Source of the DNA: Mahella australiensis 50-1 BON
Lineage (GTDB): Bacteria > Bacillota > Clostridia > Mahellales > Mahellaceae
DNA length: 64,000 nucleotides
Direction: 5' to 3'
NCBI RefSeq assembly: GCF_000213255.1
Contig: NC_015520.1
Location: 1,694,001-1,758,000 of the forward strand
The stretch's first letter is position 1; every line of letters begins with the position of its first letter. Shown piece after piece: positions 48,960 to 57,910 of this stretch. Below the pieces are notes generated by a model. It searched no databases. It worked only from the letters and a program-made list of their open reading frames with translations, and was not told the DNA's origin. A program made the position numbers and the translations under genes.

Positions 48960-49858
48960 AGATTCTCTACCCTTGGCTTAAAACCTATATCGTCTAATAA
49001 TTTCAAATAATCCTGCTTGGTCAATTGCTCAGGCCTTTTGCCGGACGCCGCTACCAATATCGCTTCTATAACATTGGTACCAAAAGACCGTCCTTGAAGA
49101 TCTGGGGTAGATGTTACCAGCATCTTCACACCCCTTTCTCGCAGCAATTCTACATCCTTTGGCGTAACTGTATTGGTGATGATTATCTTGCCAGGCAGGT
49201 TATCAGGCAGGTATTTGCGTATATAAATAAAATCGCCGGCTATTATATCGGCCCGCTGATAAAATCTTCCATGCTTAGGCGTGATTTGATCTTGATTACC
49301 CCCCACAGGATAAAGCCAGCTAAACGGTAATTGACATAAGACAGGCATCAGCACTACAGCCGCGGCTCGCAAAAGCTTCAGCGAAGTTATCGGTATAGGT
49401 ATGCCTAAGCTAAATATTAGGTCACCCATAACGAGCTTGGCCCCTAGTTCATCGAAGGCCTCAGCCATACCGAAGCGATCTATCGCCGATACCAGCAACA
49501 CCTTTTTGTTTCTGATCTTTATATCACATTGTTCGTCTACAAAATACACTACACGGCGTTCCAAAACATTCTTCAATTCTGAACCGTCCACTATGGGTGT
49601 CTTTACGGCAGCGTGTACCAGCGGTTTTGAGGATCGTATCATATATTTTGCATTTTCGCTGCCATGCAGATATATATCTATGCCGCCCATACCGAAAGCA
49701 TCTACCTTGCCATCCAGCTCCCTTATAATTTCTACAGCCTTCTCTATGCTACCATTTGTACCTATGCGTTCTACGAGAAAGTGTTGTCCCAATACATCCA
49801 ATTCGACTTTATGGTCTCTAGATGATGAGCCCAGGCTCACACTGACGACCCTCTTCAC
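48956..49858 (-). CDS. quinate/shikimate-dehydrogenase-like protein
   Basis: 300 residues, GTG start with GGAGG 9 nt upstream. Family resemblance is to clostridial proteins labelled quinate 5-dehydrogenase (SLGSSSRDHKVELDVLGQ, DAFGMGGIDIYLHG, VLLVSAIDRFGMAEAFDELG). The last segment forms the nucleotide-binding part. No aroE-type pathway genes are near, so the name should not be read as a proven activity. Coupled to the next gene by ATGA. Confidence 0.65.
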   Translation of the reverse strand: MKRVVSVSLGSSSRDHKVELDVLGQHFLVERIGTNGSIEKAVEIIRELDGKVDAFGMGGIDIYLHGSENAKYMIRSSKPLVHAAVKTPIVDGSELKNVLERRVVYFVDEQCDIKIRNKKVLLVSAIDRFGMAEAFDELGAKLVMGDLIFSLGIPIPITSLKLLRAAAVVLMPVLCQLPFSWLYPVGGNQDQITPKHGRFYQRADIIAGDFIYIRKYLPDNLPGKIIITNTVTPKDVELLRERGVKMLVTSTPDLQGRSFGTNVIEAILVAASGKRPEQLTKQDYLKLLDDIGFKPRVENL

Positions 49859-49882
49859 ATTATCATACCTCCATATCCTCCA

Positions 49883-50416
49883 TCAAGCCTTTTTATCCTT
49901 TATAGATTCAATAACGCTGTCGAGCAAGGCAGGATCTATGTATACGTCCTGAGTCAACGGCGAATGGCCTATATTTATAGTTATAATCTCCTTATCAAGC
50001 AGTGCTGCCAACATTTTGCTGCGCATATCGGAAGCTATAACTATGACCACATCGTAAGAACGACCTTTAGCCAACAGGGCCATAAGCTCATTTATCAACT
50101 CTGCGCCGTTCTTGCTCTCGGCAAATTCCCTTCGCTCCTGTTCGGTCATAATGATATAAAAGTCTATACCGTGCTTTTCCAATACCGATATGACCTCGTC
50201 CTTATTTTTTATAGGAAAACCAGCTACAGCTATATCTTTCCCTTTGTGCACTTCACCTATCCCTTCCAAACGAGAGATAAAGGTACGATCTACATTGAGT
50301 TTATCAGCTACCTCTTGCTGCGATAAGCCCGATGAGCGTGCTTCCAAGATTTTATCGATTTTATTATATATTTTTTCTAAGTTTATTACCTTTTCGCCTA
50401 TATGTATAAGGTTCAT
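49883..50416 (-). CDS. HTH regulator-like protein
   Basis: 177 residues. An Xre-type HTH lies near 25-55 (GLSQQEVADKLNVDRTFISR), followed by an alpha/beta domain (IAVAGFPIKNKDEVISVLEK, YDVVIVIASDMRSKMLAALL) that may sense a small molecule. It overlaps the dusB stop by 4 bp and precedes the dehydrogenase-like gene, so it probably regulates or serves this small cluster. Confidence 0.75.
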   Translation of the reverse strand: MNLIHIGEKVINLEKIYNKIDKILEARSSGLSQQEVADKLNVDRTFISRLEGIGEVHKGKDIAVAGFPIKNKDEVISVLEKHGIDFYIIMTEQERREFAESKNGAELINELMALLAKGRSYDVVIVIASDMRSKMLAALLDKEIITINIGHSPLTQDVYIDPALLDSVIESIKDKKA

Positions 50417-51393
50417 TTCATACTCTCCACATGTTCAAGGTAACCCATAAGCAATTTCTTTACATCATCGCTGTTATCCAGACGATTAAGCTTGTCACGC
50501 ACCAACGATGCATCACGCAGTCCTTTTATATACCATGCTATGTGCTTGCGCATTTGTCTCACCGCCAAATATTCGCCCTTCAATGCAATTTCCATATCGA
50601 GGTGTTCTATAGCCTTATTTATTCTATCCTCCGCTGTAGGCAAAGGCAAAAGCTCGCCTGTTCTAAGGTAGTGAATCGTCCTCTTGAATACCCACGGATT
50701 GCCACAAGCAGCACGTCCTATCATTACGCCATCGCAGCCTGTATATTCCAGCATTTGTTTAGCATCGTGAGGAGATTTCACATCTCCATTTCCTATAACC
50801 GGAATGGATACGCTCTGTTTCACTGCTCCTATAATATCCCAATCTGCTATACCGGTATAGAACTGCTCACGTGTTCTGCCGTGTACCGTTACAGCGCTTA
50901 TACCGGCATGCTCGGCGGCTACAGCCAATTCTGCTGCATTCACATGCTGCTCATCCCATCCCTTGCGAATTTTCACTGTCACAGGCTGTCGCACGGCATT
51001 TACCACTGCCTTCATGATAGAAAAAGCCAACGGTATATCTCGCATCAATGCACAGCCCTCACTTTTGTTAACTACTTTAGCGACCGGGCACCCCATATTT
51101 ATATCTATGATATCGGGAAAAACATTATGGCATATAATTTTAGCCGCCTCGGCCATTACATCTGGCTCATGGCCGAACAGTTGAATGGCCACTGGTCTCT
51201 CTTCAGAACTAACGTGCCATATATCGTCCTTGCTGTTATACAACACACCCTTCGCACTTACCATCTCAGTAGCTACTAAGCCACACCCTTCACGATGGCA
51301 CAGTATGCGAAAAGCCATATCCGTTACCCCAGCCATAGGCGCCAACAATACATTATTGGCTAAATTAACATCTCCTATAGCCAATAAACTCAC
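50413..51393 (-). CDS. dusB: tRNA-dihydrouridine synthase
   Basis: 326 residues. FMN-dependent TIM barrel: LAPMAGVTDMAFR at the N-terminus, catalytic Cys102 in INMGCPVAKV, GNGDVKSPHDA and MIGRAACGNPWVF at the flavin site. Reduces uridines in the tRNA D-loop. It overlaps both neighbours by 4 bp. Confidence 0.95.
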   Translation of the reverse strand: MSLLAIGDVNLANNVLLAPMAGVTDMAFRILCHREGCGLVATEMVSAKGVLYNSKDDIWHVSSEERPVAIQLFGHEPDVMAEAAKIICHNVFPDIIDINMGCPVAKVVNKSEGCALMRDIPLAFSIMKAVVNAVRQPVTVKIRKGWDEQHVNAAELAVAAEHAGISAVTVHGRTREQFYTGIADWDIIGAVKQSVSIPVIGNGDVKSPHDAKQMLEYTGCDGVMIGRAACGNPWVFKRTIHYLRTGELLPLPTAEDRINKAIEHLDMEIALKGEYLAVRQMRKHIAWYIKGLRDASLVRDKLNRLDNSDDVKKLLMGYLEHVESMK

Positions 51394-51881
51394 TTTACAA
51401 CACCATCTATCTTCCAGCGGCCATCAGTATATACCATATGCAAGCGTTTTGACGAGTTATTCCATTTTGGGATAACCTGCTTAACGACGTTACCATCCTC
51501 ATCCTGGCGAGGCACCAGCACTATATCGGTAATTATATCCTCTACCATAATATAAGCCTCTTTAGCCCATGGTGCAAGTATATTGATATGAACCTTAGAA
51601 CTATGCTTATAAGATGCTATATCAAGGGATTGATAACGTTTTTTAAGTTGATAAAATTCATTATTCAAGTAATTGGAAGTAAAGTATTTGTTCAACTGCT
51701 CGATAGGAAGATCGTCTAAAACAGCCTGTGCTTGTTTATCCATGGCTTCATTAACCGTTATATATATATTGGAAAGATTATAAGCCGTGATTCCGCTAAA
51801 CACCAAAAGCGTAGCTATCAGCGCTATAAGTACCACACGAGTAAGAGTATACACGGCCAATCTCTCCAATATTTTCAGCAT
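51390..51881 (-). CDS. hypothetical membrane-anchored protein
   Basis: 163 residues from ATG 51881 (GGAGG 7 nt upstream). One N-terminal membrane helix (about 14-34) and a polar outside domain ending VYTDGRWKIDGVVK, resembling small NTF2-like or lumazine-binding domains only vaguely. Coupled to dusB by a 4-bp overlap. Confidence 0.7.
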   Translation of the reverse strand: MLKILERLAVYTLTRVVLIALIATLLVFSGITAYNLSNIYITVNEAMDKQAQAVLDDLPIEQLNKYFTSNYLNNEFYQLKKRYQSLDIASYKHSSKVHINILAPWAKEAYIMVEDIITDIVLVPRQDEDGNVVKQVIPKWNNSSKRLHMVYTDGRWKIDGVVK

Positions 51882-51907
51882 TACTACACCTCCATTATAA
51901 TGTACTA

Positions 51908-52942
51908 TCATTTAACCTTTATGAGTTTAGGATTATCTATAATTCCTGGTATCCGACCACGTTTAGCTATAGGCTTACCGTTTACTTCTTTTATATCCAT
52001 AGTCATATCTATGGGGTGAGCACCGGATATGTAACTGCCCACTCCAAAAGAATCTACGCCTGCTTGAGCTAATTGGCGTATTTTTTCCGGATAAAGGCCA
52101 CCTGATACTATTATCTTAACGTGAGGGAAACCAGCTTTGCATAATCTGGCTTTTACTTCTTCTACCAATGCCGGCGTCACGCCGCCTCTTTCACTTGGTG
52201 TATCCAATCGTATTCCGTACAATTTATCGCCCAAAAATTCAGCCACTCTGACAGCCTCTTCTGCCTCGTCTTTAAATGTATCTATTAATATAATGCGTGG
52301 GTCAGATACTGGCATGGATTCATCATAGGCTTTGGCTACCGCTACAGTATCCCCTGCTATCAAGAAAGCCGCATGAGGTACAGTTCCTGATGGTTCTTTT
52401 CCAAATAATTTAGCCCCCAATATACAACTGGCATTGTCAGCGCCACCTACCAAGGCTGCCCTTTCCATCACAGGAGCCACCGCCGGATGGACATGTCTTG
52501 CTCCAAAGCACAGCAATTGTTTACCATTACAAGCCTCTTTGCATTCTCTAGCAGCCGTCGCCCATGCACTAGAACTGGCCAAGCAGCCTAATATAACGGT
52601 CTCGAACTTGCCGAATTCATCATAACTGCCTTTAATACGTATTATGGTTTCTTTGGGTTCAAATGTTTCCCCTTCTTTTAAACTCCATATCTCAACATTT
52701 TTATCGGCCAATATATTAAAGACCTCTTGAACACCAGCCAACATGCCGGGTTTGCGAGCGAATATCTCGGCTACAACCTCGGTATGTGCTAAATTCATAT
52801 GTTCCAATATTTCCATAGTACGTATGAAATATATATCGGTAGTCGCACCAGCCAGTATTTCGTCGTGCTGCGCGGAATAAAGCTGCCTATCACTTGTTAC
52901 TTCGTAGCCCTTGACCTGGCTCAGCGTTTTTAGTTCGTCCAT
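51908..52942 (-). CDS. nicotinate phosphoribosyltransferase family protein
   Basis: 344 residues. NAPRTase/QPRTase-type barrel: ARHVHPAVAPVMERAALVGG, IDTFKDEAEEA, the phosphate loop SGGLYPEKI and FGVGSYISG. It likely makes NaMN from nicotinate and PRPP (salvage). The short length fits the archaeal-like branch rather than the long PncB. The gene ends 26 bp before ATG 51881; about 200 bp of AT-rich sequence lies upstream. Confidence 0.82.
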   Translation of the reverse strand: MDELKTLSQVKGYEVTSDRQLYSAQHDEILAGATTDIYFIRTMEILEHMNLAHTEVVAEIFARKPGMLAGVQEVFNILADKNVEIWSLKEGETFEPKETIIRIKGSYDEFGKFETVILGCLASSSAWATAARECKEACNGKQLLCFGARHVHPAVAPVMERAALVGGADNASCILGAKLFGKEPSGTVPHAAFLIAGDTVAVAKAYDESMPVSDPRIILIDTFKDEAEEAVRVAEFLGDKLYGIRLDTPSERGGVTPALVEEVKARLCKAGFPHVKIIVSGGLYPEKIRQLAQAGVDSFGVGSYISGAHPIDMTMDIKEVNGKPIAKRGRIPGIIDNPKLIKVK

Positions 52943-53138
52943 ATGTATAAATCTTCCGTCCTTTCGAAATAAAATAAATTATTGTTAATATAATAACCCA
53001 TTTTACAATATTGTTCAACGAAAAAATCATAGAAATGGTTTCAGATATGCATTTAGCTAAAAATAAATGAATATTCAACTGGTTTAGTAACTGGATAGGC
53101 TCCGTTTCCGATATCTGTGCAGACAATGACATATGTTA

Positions 53139-53393
53139 TCATTGGGCAGAAGTGATGTGCTGCCACAAAGCATCGAGTATGCCCGACAGCCTGTCCCATA
53201 TGCGCGCGTCCTGCAACTGTTGGCTTATATTGTCAAAAACTACTGCAGAGCCGGCCTCCCTATTATTCATGGCTGCCAGTGATAAATCAGCTATTATAAA
53301 ACCACCGATAAACACAAACAAACACAGCATGGTACCAATTATAAAGCATCTGCGCTGTTTTTTTCTTATACGACTGCGTGTAACCCTGTCCAC
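53139..53393 (-). CDS. small membrane protein downstream of spoIIP
   Basis: 84 residues, GTG start with AAAGG 9 nt upstream. A very basic start (RVTRSRIRKKQRR), one membrane helix (about 17-38) and an acidic/helical tail. It begins 14 bp after the spoIIP stop, so it may be part of a sporulation transcript. Family unknown. Confidence 0.6.
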   Translation of the reverse strand: MDRVTRSRIRKKQRRCFIIGTMLCLFVFIGGFIIADLSLAAMNNREAGSAVVFDNISQQLQDARIWDRLSGILDALWQHITSAQ

Positions 53394-53407
53394 TCTATCT
53401 TACCTTT

Positions 53408-54580
53408 CTATTGCTTTACTATATTAGCTATAGCTTGAGCCAGATATTTGGTTGATTCCAAGGCTTCATCCAATGTATTGTGGTCGCTGCCCACTTCGAT
53501 CAATACAGCATTGGTAGATATATGTTGGTTATATCGTCCAGTCTTGACCATTATACCCTTACTTATACCCGGAGCCACTTTATCCAATTCATCTTTCAGT
53601 TTCAGTGCTAACTTGTAGTTTTCCTTATATTGAGGCTTGTCTTTGAATCCCTGCCCCGTGCCTATTACCATTATTATTCGCGCAGCCGGCACGCCGTTTA
53701 TGACAACTGTATCATCAGGATTTATATTGCTCGTACCATAAGCATTTCTATGCAGATCCAAAAACATTTTGAGTGTTGGATATTTTTTTATATCTTTTTG
53801 TATACTGACCAGCGAATTAGCATATGAGTCATTATAGCTGGGATAATCATGCAATGTAACATCTTGGTAAACATTTATGGCATAATCCTTCTTAAGATAA
53901 TACGCCAACTGTTTGCCGACCCTCACCATGTTAAAGTCCGTATCGGTAGTACGGCTGTTACTGGGTTTATAGTTATATTTACTGCTCGGTTTATACGACT
54001 CGGTAGCATGAGTATGATATATAAGTATCTGAGGCCCGCTGCCGGTAAGTTGTATATCCTCTAAGTCATCGGTTACGTCGTTTATATCTATGTTAACCTC
54101 CTCATCGGAATTATGCAGTATTATATCACCGTCTTCATCTTCTATCTTCTCCACGCCCGGCGTTATCCTCGCAGCGCCGCGGCTGGACACGCTTATAGAC
54201 TGTGGGGCTCCGGCCAGCATAGGTATCTGGAGGTTAAGCAGAGAGTTTGGTTGCCCCATATTTACAGATGCAATGCTGCTTATAAATGAAGCCAGGCTGG
54301 CAGATACTTGTGCTTTAGGCGAAGGTTGCCCAAGCAGTACCGGCAATGCCTTGTCAAGGCTGATATTATAGAAATCAGCGTTATCCTGCACCGATATATC
54401 CGATGTAGTTTTATCTGACAATTGAGCATTGACTGCAAACGCTGGAGCGGCCGGTTGTTCCATGGGTTCGGTACGGCTTATAAGAAAAAGTCTCAGTACC
54501 AGCGCTATTATGAGCGCGATCAATATAATAGCGACGCTATAATACAGCAAGTGAGAAACTTTTATAACCTTAAATCTCAT
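53408..54580 (-). CDS. spoIIP: stage II sporulation protein P
   Basis: About 390 residues from ATG 54580 (GAGG 10 nt upstream; the ATG six codons earlier has no RBS). One N-terminal membrane helix, a Ser/Pro-rich linker and the SpoIIP amidase domain: ILIYHTHATESYKPS, MFLDLHRNAY and LIEVGSDHNTLDEAL hold the zinc and catalytic residues. It works with SpoIID/SpoIIM to thin septal peptidoglycan during engulfment. Confidence 0.93.
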   Translation of the reverse strand: MRFKVIKVSHLLYYSVAIILIALIIALVLRLFLISRTEPMEQPAAPAFAVNAQLSDKTTSDISVQDNADFYNISLDKALPVLLGQPSPKAQVSASLASFISSIASVNMGQPNSLLNLQIPMLAGAPQSISVSSRGAARITPGVEKIEDEDGDIILHNSDEEVNIDINDVTDDLEDIQLTGSGPQILIYHTHATESYKPSSKYNYKPSNSRTTDTDFNMVRVGKQLAYYLKKDYAINVYQDVTLHDYPSYNDSYANSLVSIQKDIKKYPTLKMFLDLHRNAYGTSNINPDDTVVINGVPAARIIMVIGTGQGFKDKPQYKENYKLALKLKDELDKVAPGISKGIMVKTGRYNQHISTNAVLIEVGSDHNTLDEALESTKYLAQAIANIVKQ

Positions 54581-54651
54581 ATAGCATCTACCTCGCATAG
54601 CAAATAAGTAAAATACTACATATTAATATGCATCGTTCAGCAATAATATGA

Positions 54652-55629
54652 TCAGTTTACATAACGATTCACGTCCTCAAGGGTTACGTTTTCATGGAGC
54701 GAGATATTTATACCGTTGGCTATTATACGCGATACATCGTCGATAACGGCATCTATGTCTTTAGGTGTAACCATGAGTTTACCTACATATGGGGATATCA
54801 CCTCGGTTATTAGGTTGTATTTTTCATCCCTGTCCATGGATTTGAGCACACTATAAAACTGCGTATCGCCCTTGCTCTGTTTCATAAGCGTTTCTATGAG
54901 CATATCGATGGTATCGTTAGCCATAGTACCGGCATCTACTACCGTAGGTACACCTATGGCTATAACTGGTATACCCAATACGTCTTGGCTTAAAGCGGAT
55001 CTATAATTGCCTATGCCAGAGCCTGGATTTATACCGGTATCAGCTATTTGTATGGATGTACTTATCCTATTCATACGTCTTGAAGCCAAAGCATCTATGG
55101 CTATTATAAAATCAGGCTTTATCTTTTCTATTATGCCTTCTATGATATCGCTGGTCTCCATGCCGGTAGTTCCGAGTACTCCTGGCGTTATGGCGCATAC
55201 TGGTCTCAAACCGCTATCCTTATATTCCGGTTTTAGTTCAAGTAGATGCTTGGTCACCATCAATTTAGATATTACGCGTGGGCCAAGTGCATCTGGCGTC
55301 ACATTCCAATTACCCAGCCCTACTACCAACGCAAGCGCATCTTTATCCACTTTCAGCAATGCTACCATCTCTTTGGCTAGTACGCGGCTGACTTCGTCTT
55401 CCACGTCCATATCCCTATCTCTAAGTTTATCAGCCTCAATGGTTATATAAGTACCCATCGGCTTGCCCATAGCTTGTTGCCCTTCTTGAGAAATTATCTT
55501 TACCCTTGTAACTTTGACATTAAGGCTGCTCTCGTCTTCAACCTCTACGCCAGGCACCTCGCCGGCATTGCCCTCTTTATATAATTCCCTAGCCTCTACA
55601 GCCAAGTCCGTCCGTATATTGTTGTCCAA
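54652..55629 (-). CDS. gpr: germination protease (spore protease)
   Basis: 325 residues from TTG 55629, chosen because GGAGG lies 7 nt upstream; the TTG 21 bp earlier would place this RBS inside the gene. Peptidase family A25: RTDLAVEARELY at the N-terminus with the propeptide cleavage region, VVGLGNWNVTPDALGPRV and AIDALASRRMNRI. It degrades small acid-soluble spore proteins at germination. Its presence marks a spore former. Confidence 0.95.
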   Translation of the reverse strand: MDNNIRTDLAVEARELYKEGNAGEVPGVEVEDESSLNVKVTRVKIISQEGQQAMGKPMGTYITIEADKLRDRDMDVEDEVSRVLAKEMVALLKVDKDALALVVGLGNWNVTPDALGPRVISKLMVTKHLLELKPEYKDSGLRPVCAITPGVLGTTGMETSDIIEGIIEKIKPDFIIAIDALASRRMNRISTSIQIADTGINPGSGIGNYRSALSQDVLGIPVIAIGVPTVVDAGTMANDTIDMLIETLMKQSKGDTQFYSVLKSMDRDEKYNLITEVISPYVGKLMVTPKDIDAVIDDVSRIIANGINISLHENVTLEDVNRYVN

Positions 55630-55694
55630 TCGAGCACCTCCGATAAACAATCTTTTCTACTTATGCTCACCAATTAGCGGAATTTTTATACCGC

Positions 55695-55723
55695 TTGCTT
55701 TTTTATCTCTTTCGTGATAAGAT
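55695..55723 (+). promoter_or_regulatory. promoter of rpsT
   Basis: TTGCTT (55695-55700), 17-bp spacer, TAAGAT (55718-55723) on plus, about 40 bp before the start codon. Confidence 0.6.
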
Positions 55724-55762
55724 AATAGCATTGATTTTTTATATGCATCAGGAGGTGATATT

Positions 55763-56029
55763 TTGGCAAATATAAAATCGGCTAAAAAGAGGATAGAAAT
55801 AGCTAAAGCTAATACTTTGAGAAACAAGGCTAATAAGTCCCGTATGAAAACGGCGATAAAGAAATTCGAGATGACATTGGCCAATGGTGATACAGAAAAT
55901 GCACGCAGAGCTTATACCGAAGCGATAAGCATAATAGACAAGACCGCTTCGAAAGGCATTATTCATAAAAATAAAGCCGCTCGGCATAAAGCAGCTTTAG
56001 CTTTTAAATTAAATGCTGTGAGCAAATAA
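55763..56029 (+). CDS. rpsT: 30S ribosomal protein S20
   Basis: 88 residues, basic and helical ([19 protein letters not shown]...). Binds 16S rRNA early in assembly. TTG start with a very strong AGGAGGTGATAT just upstream; TTG starts at rpsT are known elsewhere and have been tied to autoregulation. The only intact plus-strand housekeeping gene, divergent from gpr, in the classic gpr-rpsT arrangement. Confidence 0.96.
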   Translation: MANIKSAKKRIEIAKANTLRNKANKSRMKTAIKKFEMTLANGDTENARRAYTEAISIIDKTASKGIIHKNKAARHKAALAFKLNAVSK

Positions 56030-56035
56030 TCCATA

Positions 56036-56063
56036 AAAAGCCCCATTTACTGGCGGCTTTTTT
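56036..56063. terminator. bidirectional terminator between rpsT and cheR
   Basis: AAAAAGCC pairs with GGCTTTTTT. T-runs follow on both strands, so it can end both rpsT and the convergent cheR. Confidence 0.85.
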
Positions 56064-56835
56064 ATTTTGCTTTTTGATAGAAGAACGGTTTATAGTTTAT
56101 AAATCCAAAACGATTGGGCAATATTATCTGTTCCGTACCGCCCACAAATAATATACCGTAAGGCACCAGCGCTTCATAGAATTTCTTATATAACATATTT
56201 TTAGCTTCTTCAGTAAAATATATTACCACATTTCTGCATAATATGAGATCATAATAATCGGTTGGAAATGTATCTTTAAGCAAATCTTGTCTTTTAAAAT
56301 CGACACAAGCTTTTACATCGTCATGTATTCTATACATATTTCCTTGTTTATCAAAATAGTGCTTTATCATATCTGCCGACAAATTTTTCAGACTCTGCTC
56401 CGCATATACACCCTCCTGCGCCCTTTTTAGAGCCTCAGCGTCTATATCGCTTGCATCAATACGTATTTTTTGCAAAGGCAAATATCTATTCAGCGCCATG
56501 ACTAGCGAGTAAGGTTCTTCACCTGATGAACAAGCCGCACTCCATACCCTAGGCGTATGTCCTTTTTGTAATATATCGGGTAATATATCGCGCTCTAAAA
56601 TCTGCCATTGCATAGGATTTCTATAAAATTCCGAAACATTTATAGTTATATATGTCATAAATTCTTCTCTGGCGGAAGCATCATTTTTTATAAGTTCTAT
56701 GTAATTTTCATAGTTCCCCATCTGCTTTCTGGCCAACAGAAAATCTATACGCCGCTTCATTTGACGCTCTTTATAAGCAGATAAATCTATGCCCGTAATG
56801 TTATATACTTCTTTCTTAAAATCCTCAAAATCCAT
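56062..56835 (-). CDS. cheR: chemotaxis protein methyltransferase CheR
   Basis: 257 residues from ATG 56835 (AGGGGAG 5 nt upstream). N-terminal helical CheR domain (ITGIDLSAYKERQMKRRI), then the SAM-binding domain: VWSAACSSGEEPYSL and YDLILCRNVVIYF are the family motifs. It methylates chemoreceptor glutamates. No other chemotaxis gene is near, which is common for cheR in Clostridia. Confidence 0.92.
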   Translation of the reverse strand: MDFEDFKKEVYNITGIDLSAYKERQMKRRIDFLLARKQMGNYENYIELIKNDASAREEFMTYITINVSEFYRNPMQWQILERDILPDILQKGHTPRVWSAACSSGEEPYSLVMALNRYLPLQKIRIDASDIDAEALKRAQEGVYAEQSLKNLSADMIKHYFDKQGNMYRIHDDVKACVDFKRQDLLKDTFPTDYYDLILCRNVVIYFTEEAKNMLYKKFYEALVPYGILFVGGTEQIILPNRFGFINYKPFFYQKAK

Positions 56836-56870
56836 AAAACTCCCCTTTACCTTAAATCGTGTATATAATA

Positions 56871-56910
56871 TATCACAAAGGCCATTGCTAAAGCAATGGC
56901 CTTTGTGATA
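56871..56910 (-). terminator. perfect 19-bp stem after the DUF1540 gene
   Basis: TATCACAAAGGCCATTGCT and its exact complement are separated by two bases. The tail (ATATTATATAC) is only weakly U-rich. Confidence 0.65.
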
Positions 56911-56917
56911 ATCAAAT

Positions 56918-57100
56918 TTACATTTGACCTTTAGGGGTAAAAGTGGCACAATCGGTATCCTGAGAATCATTGGCACCCGGAGGCTGTACTTCTATAGCCT
57001 GTGCTTTACATCTATTCCCATTATCCCAATATTGACAGCTATCGACTACACATTTTACACGATCTATAGGGTTATCCAATCTATTCGCTTTGCCTGGCAA
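56918..57100 (-). CDS. DUF1540 cysteine-rich small protein
   Basis: 60 residues from TTG 57100 (GGAGG 8 nt upstream; the ATG at 57109 touches the RBS). Four Cys in VKCVVDSCQYWDNGNRC and DTDCATF match the DUF1540 pattern, probably a small metal or disulfide fold. Such proteins are common in spore formers; the function is unknown. It lies between two terminators as a single-gene unit. Confidence 0.8.
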   Translation of the reverse strand: MPGKANRLDNPIDRVKCVVDSCQYWDNGNRCKAQAIEVQPPGANDSQDTDCATFTPKGQM

Positions 57101-57181
57101 AAATATCATCCTCCTTTTAAAGCAATCGGTTTTACTATATAATTATGAGCTTGTTTATGAAAAATTATGCACATGAAAAAG

Positions 57182-57206
57182 GCCGTGGAGGTTATTGCTC
57201 CACGGC
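57182..57206 (-). terminator. strong terminator upstream of DUF1540
   Basis: On minus, GCCGTGGAGC and CTCCACGGC form a stem followed by CTTTTTC. It is the second terminator after speD; the 85 bp between the two hold no clear gene. Confidence 0.8.
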
Positions 57207-57294
57207 TAAGATGTAAAGGGGGTCTCAATGTATTTTGTGAGGTCATTAATTATTATTGACATACTGCAGCAAATTATACATGCACGTTAACAAA

Positions 57295-57324
57295 AAATGT
57301 GCGCACTACATAGCGCACACATTT
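57295..57324 (-). terminator. speD terminator
   Basis: On minus, AAATGTGTGCGC pairs with GCGCACATTT across TATGTAGT and is followed by T6. It lies 50 bp after the speD stop. Confidence 0.82.
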
Positions 57325-57373
57325 ACACTGCCAAAAGGAAGCAATTCGTTAGGTGTCCTTGCTATTTCGGCAA

Positions 57374-57748
57374 TCAGTAGTTAGCCACTTTTACAGGTTC
57401 TTCAAAGATTCCGCGCTTAACCTCGGTAGCAGTCATATGTTCAGCCCGGAACTTCTCTGTTAGATAATTACAGGCATCCCAAGGATTAACTCTAGTACCA
57501 CACGTAAATACGTCTACGGCTGCATAACCGAATTCTGGCCATGTATGAATAGCCAGATGCGATTCGGATATAACCACTACACCGCTTACGCCTTGCGGGC
57601 TGAATTTATGAAAGGCCACTTCCCTGATCTCAGCACCAGCCTCGATAGCAGCCTGTACCATGATTTTTTCCACTGTTTCCTGATCATCCAATATTTCCGG
57701 CGCACAGCCATACATTTCTGCCAGAATATGGCGACCTAATGCATACAT
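57374..57748 (-). CDS. speD: S-adenosylmethionine decarboxylase proenzyme
   Basis: 124 residues, the bacterial class 1B type. It makes decarboxylated SAM for spermidine synthesis. Self-cleavage should occur between E62 and S63 ([13 protein letters not shown]), leaving the pyruvoyl group; catalytic H68 and C83 ([10 protein letters not shown]) are present. No speE is adjacent. The RBS GGGAGG lies 13 nt from the ATG with a seven-codon ORF overlapping it. Confidence 0.95.
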   Translation of the reverse strand: MYALGRHILAEMYGCAPEILDDQETVEKIMVQAAIEAGAEIREVAFHKFSPQGVSGVVVISESHLAIHTWPEFGYAAVDVFTCGTRVNPWDACNYLTEKFRAEHMTATEVKRGIFEEPVKVANY

Positions 57749-57797
57749 CTAAGTTTCATTGCCTCCCTCTCATTTAATATCCATTGCAATAGATTAA

Positions 57798-57825
57798 ATT
57801 TTAGCAGAATATCCGAAAAAGTCAA
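57798..57825 (-). promoter_or_regulatory. speD promoter
   Basis: TTGACT (57825-57820), 16-bp spacer, TAAAAT (57803-57798) on minus, about 50 bp before the start codon. Confidence 0.7.
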
Positions 57826-57910
57826 TAGTTTTTCGCAATAGATTTTATGAAGGCAAATTATCCACCATATTCTCTTGCTTTCTCTCTTTAACGCCGTTTT
57901 TCGGCATGAT

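Noticed and set aside
52890-53132. 80-codon minus ORF overlapping the start of the nicotinate phosphoribosyltransferase gene
   Set aside because: It overlaps a solid gene in another frame, has no RBS and shows no recognisable product.
55629-55690. Sigma-G promoter upstream of gpr
   Set aside because: A CATAAGTA stretch resembles a -10, but the only -35-like text is about 21 bp away, so the spacing is wrong.
57220-57275. 18-codon minus ORF (MSIIINDLTKYIETPFTS)
   Set aside because: No RBS and too short; the segment is better seen as spacer or possible small RNA.
57728-57760. Seven-codon ORF overlapping the speD start
   Set aside because: The RBS is too close to its ATG and no bacterial precedent is visible; likely chance.
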